Assembly: GCF_000003815.2 (NCBI RefSeq)
Contig: NC_049983.1
Location: forward strand, 14,018,240 to 14,082,239
Length of the DNA stretch: 64,000 bases
Source: Branchiostoma floridae
Lineage: Eukaryota; Chordata; Leptocardii; Amphioxiformes; Branchiostomatidae
Direction of reading: 5' to 3'
Shown here: positions 60,901 to 64,000 of the stretch, piece after piece
Position numbering within the stretch: position 1 is the first letter of the stretch
How the letters are laid out: each line of letters opens with the position of its first letter
Position numbers and translations under genes: made by a program
The notes under the pieces: model-generated
The model's input: only the letters and a program-made list of their open reading frames with translations
Database searches by the model: none
What the model was told of the DNA's origin: nothing

Positions 60901-63044
60901 GGGAAAGATAGAAAGTCAATTGCTAATCTTCAAAGATATTCTTGACGTCTATCTTTCATTTTCGTTTAAATTCTCACGACTTAATGAGCTTGACCTGAAG
61001 TCGTAGACAAGGGCAATGGTCGGCTAATCGATCATTTGTTCTCATCCCTAAACAAACTCAAGGCAACGTAACTTGTACAGTCGTAATCTCTCAATTAGAA
61101 AAAGTCGAAAACAAAATGATTATATATTGGAAAGTGCTTATCTATGGGGAAATAAAATGCTTCATCAACTGAACTACAATGTACATGTAATGCGTCCAAT
61201 GACTCAGCAATGCTGACGGGGACCATGATGTCTAAATTCAAATTCTACTTTTTCTCCTTCGGTTCGCATATTTGGTTGATATTTTGTTGATAGCAGAACA
61301 CAATATTTCACCTATGTGGATACACATGGTTAAGAACCCCAGAGTTGAGAAGTTTTCAGCCTCCAAATCTATAGTAGGGTGCCTAAGGGATGTACAAAAA
61401 TCGGATATAGTGACGTTTAGGCATAGGGCACAATGTACAATGTATGTGAACATGAACTGTAAATTGCCGGCTTGTCACCTCTTTTGTATGACGCCCAGCG
61501 GATGTCATGTGAATTGCAATCGGCGTAATGCAGTAGTCGCGATCGGCCACTGTATTCAGGTGCAACTTTTACCTCAAACGATCAAACAACAGAATGTAAC
61601 TCATGCAATAACAAAACGGACATATTTATCTACCATTAATTCATTCATTCCGTTCGACATAAAAGGGCGTCTGCTGACATGCTATTAATAAAAAGAGCCG
61701 GTTACGGAAACTTCGTGATGCAGCCCACCCCAAATCCACTCCTTATCCACGATCCTGACGACCTCACTTCACCCCAGGAACGAAAAGAAAGATTATTGGA
61801 TTTGAAATATGAAAATAGGCATGTGGCTTATAGAAAATGTAACTAGATACATGTGCAGTTTTAGTGTCTTACAATAGCTACAAGTGATTCAGGGACATTA
61901 TCAATTACATGTTAATTGACTCTCTAACTTATTCCGACGGGATAACAAGGGTGTGGTCATCTTGAACTCAACTCAGTCAGTCATAAAAATCTGAACAACA
62001 AATTGAGATATCTCAATCCCAAGAGGATATATTCTTGTACGTACCTTTGTGCCAAATTTCAACTCAATCTATGAAAAAAATGAGCCTGTTGTAAAACAAG
62101 TCGCATTACTTTTTGAAGGACCCTCGTACCTTTTAGGATCGAAATATTTTCATTGGACACATCAAAGATTTCCATGGGCTCATAACATGAAAGAATGCGG
62201 GAATTCGGACATATGATGCCATACTTGACGTCAGGCTGCAGGGGAGGGGGCGGCGACCCGCATTTATCCCACGCTTTCAGGAGGCGAATTTCAAGTTTGT
62301 TTCCACATAGTTGAAGAGCACAAACGAGGTACGAATGATAACTGCTACATTTCCATGGGCTGATAAGATAGAAAATGCGGACATTCGGCCAGAAATTCCG
62401 ACAAATCACATCATTCGTCATGGGACACAAAGACGTCAAGAAGACGAGATGGGGTTTCCGGAAAAAAAGTGGGGCGGGCTTGGCTTGTGGCATGGGGTGG
62501 GTCAGTCAACTAGTGCCCCCCTTTTTGGGGCCAAACGCACTATCGGAATTCGACATGCCCCATTATTGCTGGAAGGTGCCAAATTGGTGCAGGTACATAA
62601 ATTGCTAGCAATAAGTCAGTCCCAAAGTTGAGCTGGAACTTTAGCAATTATCCCATAGGAACCAATAGTTAAGGCATTATTCCCATCATGCATCACACCC
62701 GATGGGTCTGCATGAAGGGGCAATACTGAGTTACTGGTTTATAAATGGTCCATTTATTTGCTCATCTGTAATTATTTCTTACAAATTTTGTCGATTTTGT
62801 GTACATAAAGATGTGGTCTTTTAGAAAAAATACTCTCCTCTGGAGGAAAATATGGCTTTAACGTCAAGCCCCCGCACTTTCCCCATGTCTAATTGAGCCC
62901 CCGCATTCCCATAGGGGGTATAGGGCAGGAGAAACTACAGCTCTACAGAGTGGCCAGATTAATTGTCATAGAAGTTGGTTGGTAAAGAAACTTTTAAGTA
63001 AGAAACAATACTAGTACCTTGTCTTTCTCTTTGTCGTCCGCCAT
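45961..63044 (-). CDS. SLC23: SLC23 family nucleobase/ascorbate transporter, copy 2, 13 exons, 620 aa
   Basis: Tandem paralogue of the 19.3-30.5 kb gene. Exons in transcript order: 63044-63018, 60893-60801, 58497-58340, 55929-55832, 55631-55540, 51706-51525, 50279-50159, 49859-49706, 49374-49121, 48728-48564, 48026-47918, 47627-47532, 46274-45961. Every exon has the same length and phase as its counterpart (total 1863 nt). By my reading about 18 of 620 residues differ, 8 of them in the last exon (tail ends [16 protein letters not shown] versus [16 protein letters not shown]). The membrane core, including E334, E384 and signature [10 protein letters not shown], is unchanged, so the substrate should be the same. 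Introns share scattered homology but are enlarged by repeats: 17.1 kb against 11.2 kb. Confidence 0.95.
46369..46796 (+). repeat. Large interspersed repeat, partial copy B
   Basis: Begins CCCCCATGAAATGTCATGGAGG and shares CAGTGCAACTTCCGGTTTTG, GCGCTTGTGCTCAGGAA and GGCATTTTTGTCAAAAACTT with copy A. It stops abruptly at the start of the adjacent palindrome. It lies in intron 12 of SLC23 copy 2 and is absent from copy 1. Confidence 0.75.
46811..47499. repeat. Long palindrome, arms about 300 bp
   Basis: The arm 46811-47122 (starting CTCATACCTCCATGAAATAT) is inverted relative to 47197-47499 (ending ATATTTCATGGAGGTATGAG), with a loop of about 75 bp. The arms are the AT-rich right half of the large interspersed repeat (TTTGCATAATTAATGAGG blocks). 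It is in intron 12 of SLC23 copy 2. Confidence 0.8.
48258..48273 (+). repeat. Poly-G tract
   Basis: About 16 consecutive G in intron 10 of SLC23 copy 2. Similar tracts occur near 10203, 19075 and 24403. Confidence 0.7.
49121..49374 (-). CDS. SLC23: SLC23 copy 2, exon 9: substrate-site exon
   Basis: 254 nt, translating identically to exon 9 of copy 1, including [16 protein letters not shown] and [13 protein letters not shown]. Nucleotide differences are few and mostly silent, and similarity continues some way into the flanking introns. Confidence 0.95.
50403..51454 (-). repeat. Large interspersed repeat, copy C (inverted)
   Basis: Reverse-complement counterpart of 44357-45463. It starts AACTAGAGTTCGGCGACCTC, contains CACCAGGGGGCCCAAAATTG and an (ACAC)n tract, and ends ACCATACCTCGTATACGAGGT, the same terminal mini-hairpin with a different stem. 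It lies in intron 6 of SLC23 copy 2 and is absent from the copy 1 intron. Confidence 0.75.
51786..51858. repeat. Hairpin element with CAGAGGTTGATG arms
   Basis: TGTACTCTGCAAGCAGAGGT on the left faces ACCTCTACCAGCAGAGTACA on the right. The copy 1 counterpart is at 23008-23060. Just downstream (51859-51986) is a short open frame without a recognised family that has no counterpart in copy 1. Confidence 0.6.
52055..54990 (+). repeat. Composite repeat region with internal 154-bp tandem duplication
   Basis: It begins CTTCGCCAAGAAGATTATGT and ends near TTATTTGGCGAAGGTATCTG, suggesting short inverted ends. A unit starting GGTAGGTGTGTAG(T/C)GGTTGT repeats at 52149, 52302 and 52457. AT-rich TTTGCATAATTGATGA blocks near 54.6-54.8 kb relate it to copies A-C. 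It lies in intron 5 of SLC23 copy 2, with no counterpart in copy 1. Confidence 0.6.
54308..54378. repeat. GC-rich 71-nt hairpin
   Basis: CCAGCCCTCCCGCGGGTCGG (54308 on) faces CCGACCCGTGGTCGGGCTGG (ending 54378), with a nested GGTCTTCGACC hairpin at the centre. Its GC content stands out from the AT-rich surroundings. Confidence 0.7.
56029..56397 (+). repeat. (CCAA)n microsatellite, about 92 units
   Basis: Nearly pure tetranucleotide array with a few CCAT and CAAA variants, in intron 4 side of SLC23 copy 2. The homologous place in copy 1 (about 24005-24130) has only scattered, degenerate CCAA/CGACC units. Open frames encoding PTNQ or VGWL repeats on both strands are by-products. Confidence 0.95.
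58779..58813. repeat. Perfect 14-bp hairpin, repeated nearby
   Basis: AAATAATGTGATAG, 7-base loop CACCCCT, then the exact inverse CTATCACATTATTT. Degenerate copies of the same palindrome lie at about 58709-58744 and 59592-59617. Confidence 0.75.
58862..60340. other. Intronic stretch of SLC23 copy 2, nothing coding recognised
   Basis: Part of intron 2 between exons at 60801 and 58497. Apart from the hairpin repeats I see no exon or RNA gene. Confidence 0.5.
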
Positions 63045-63256
63045 GTTGAGAGTCGGGCCTTGTGTCAGACGTCAAACTGTGGTACCCACACAGCAACTCA
63101 AGTATCCAGGTGAAGTAAAGTAGTCGGTGGTGCACACCTGGACAATAGAGGATGTCGAGAACGTCGCTCTTAGTCCATGGGCCAGAGGTAAAATCGGTAT
63201 CTCCGGGGTGGCAAATTCTCCTTGTTATTTGTGAATAGTAGAAGGCCTGGGGCATA

Positions 63257-63425
63257 TACTGTAAATGCAGAAATGTTCACTGCGGTGGTTTAATGTTCAG
63301 AACTTAAAACCACCGCGAACATTTTTCCATTATAGTATGAGACTGCAGTCAATGGCGCTACCGCAAACTTAAAACCACCGCGAAAACTCCATTTTCCCGC
63401 TACCGCGAAATTTCTCCACATATAG
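63257..63425. repeat. Palindromic element with CCACCGCGAA motifs
   Basis: GTTCACTGCGGTGGTTTAAT faces TTAAAACCACCGCGAACATT, followed by further TTAAAACCACCGCGAAA and CTACCGCGAAATTTC units. Such CGCG-rich foldback repeats are common in invertebrate genomes (from memory). It sits upstream of SLC23 copy 2. Confidence 0.6.
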
Positions 63426-63429
63426 CTGC

Positions 63430-63885
63430 TTCATACTTAAGTTCTTCACTGCTTCATTCGCTACTTTGACATACTTAGATTCATGCGGTCCACCGATGAC
63501 TGTAGAGTAACGGCATGTGGATATAGATATCGACTTAAATCACGCGCTCACACAGTCCTAGTATTTTGGTTACCAACAAGCGTCACATAATTCAATGTAC
63601 AATGTCACTCTGTTGTTTCCTACCGACTAACAATGCCGTAAACGTACAAACGGTGCCAAATTGATACAGGGACTAGCCCTTAGGTTACAGCCGTGGCTTA
63701 TGCTCAGTTATCTTGGGCGGCCGCGGGTGGAGCCGGAGGATGCTCTGATGTACTCAGAGGAAAGAGGGGGAGTGGAACTCACGTACGCAAAGCAAAGTCC
63801 TACACGGGCTTTGATTTTCAATTTGTAACAGAACTACAGCATCGACAGAAAATGCCATACAATCTCTCCCTCTCTCTCAATGATA
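63430..63885 (-). repeat. Inverted copy of 33000-33450 (SLC28 upstream region)
   Basis: The reverse complement shares GAGCGCGTGATTTAAGTCGA, CTAAGTATGTCAAAGTAGCG and GTTACAAATTGAAAATCA with 33000-33450 in the same order. It lies 0.4-0.8 kb upstream of SLC23 copy 2. Confidence 0.85.
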
Positions 63886-63919
63886 GTATTGCTTACCTGA
63901 GCAGTGTGAGTTCAAGTAG

Positions 63920-64000
63920 AGGCCAAATTACCAGCGTTGGGAAAACTTGCGTGCCTTTTGAGAAGTTTTGGCGGAAACTACACCTGGGTGTGTACCGTTT
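63920..64000 (+). repeat. Direct homologue of about 31590-31680 (SLC23 copy 1 upstream region)
   Basis: Shares CCAGCGTT, GCCTTTTGA(G/A)AAGTT and GGCGG(A/G)A...TGTACTGTTT-like blocks in the same orientation as the segment 1.1 kb upstream of the copy 1 start. It is probably part of the duplicated promoter or 5' untranslated region. Confidence 0.55.

Overview
The window is genomic DNA from an invertebrate animal. The genes are split into short exons by GT-AG introns of tens of bases to 10 kb, and introns and spacers are full of foldback (MITE-like) elements, microsatellites and LINE debris. The protein families and repeat style fit a chordate or other deuterostome, most likely a cephalochordate (amphioxus, Branchiostoma). 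That species guess is inference from memory of similar sequence, not a database result.

Layout. (1) 148-14850, minus strand: a six-exon bHLH-Orange transcriptional repressor of the Helt/Dec/clockwork-orange part of the Hes superfamily. Its 10-kb intron 3 is packed with repeats, and three CACGYG-type bHLH-Orange sites lie just upstream of the start codon. (2) 14.9-19.3 kb: spacer with no recognisable gene. (3) 19331-30482, minus: a 13-exon SLC23 (nucleobase/ascorbate transporter family) gene, 620 aa, with a probable alternative first exon at 29231-29245. (4) 30.5-35.7 kb: divergent spacer with foldback elements, a 439-base assembly gap and a 5'-truncated LINE tail. (5) 35744-41959, plus: a 12-exon SLC28 (concentrative nucleoside transporter) gene, 666 aa. 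(6) 42.0-45.9 kb: repeat-rich spacer. (7) 45961-63044, minus: a second 13-exon SLC23 gene. Every exon has the same length and phase as in the first copy and I count about 18 amino-acid differences, so it is a tandem paralogue whose introns were enlarged by repeats. (8) 63.0-64.0 kb: upstream region of copy 2, containing a segment inverted relative to the SLC28 upstream region.

The three transporter genes form a possible nucleobase/nucleoside uptake locus. Two SLC23 paralogues flank a sodium-nucleoside cotransporter, one of them divergently. Both SLC23 proteins carry Glu in the NAT signature (SENIG), as in bacterial uracil permease UraA, where vertebrate ascorbate transporters have Pro (SPNIG). 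This makes nucleobase rather than vitamin C transport a serious possibility. The bHLH-Orange gene has no evident functional tie to the transporters.

Other notable structures are a 78-bp insert that begins exactly at a hammerhead-ribozyme-like core and is flanked by a perfect 17-bp direct repeat, and a mariner-like nested foldback element whose empty site is preserved in the paralogous intron.
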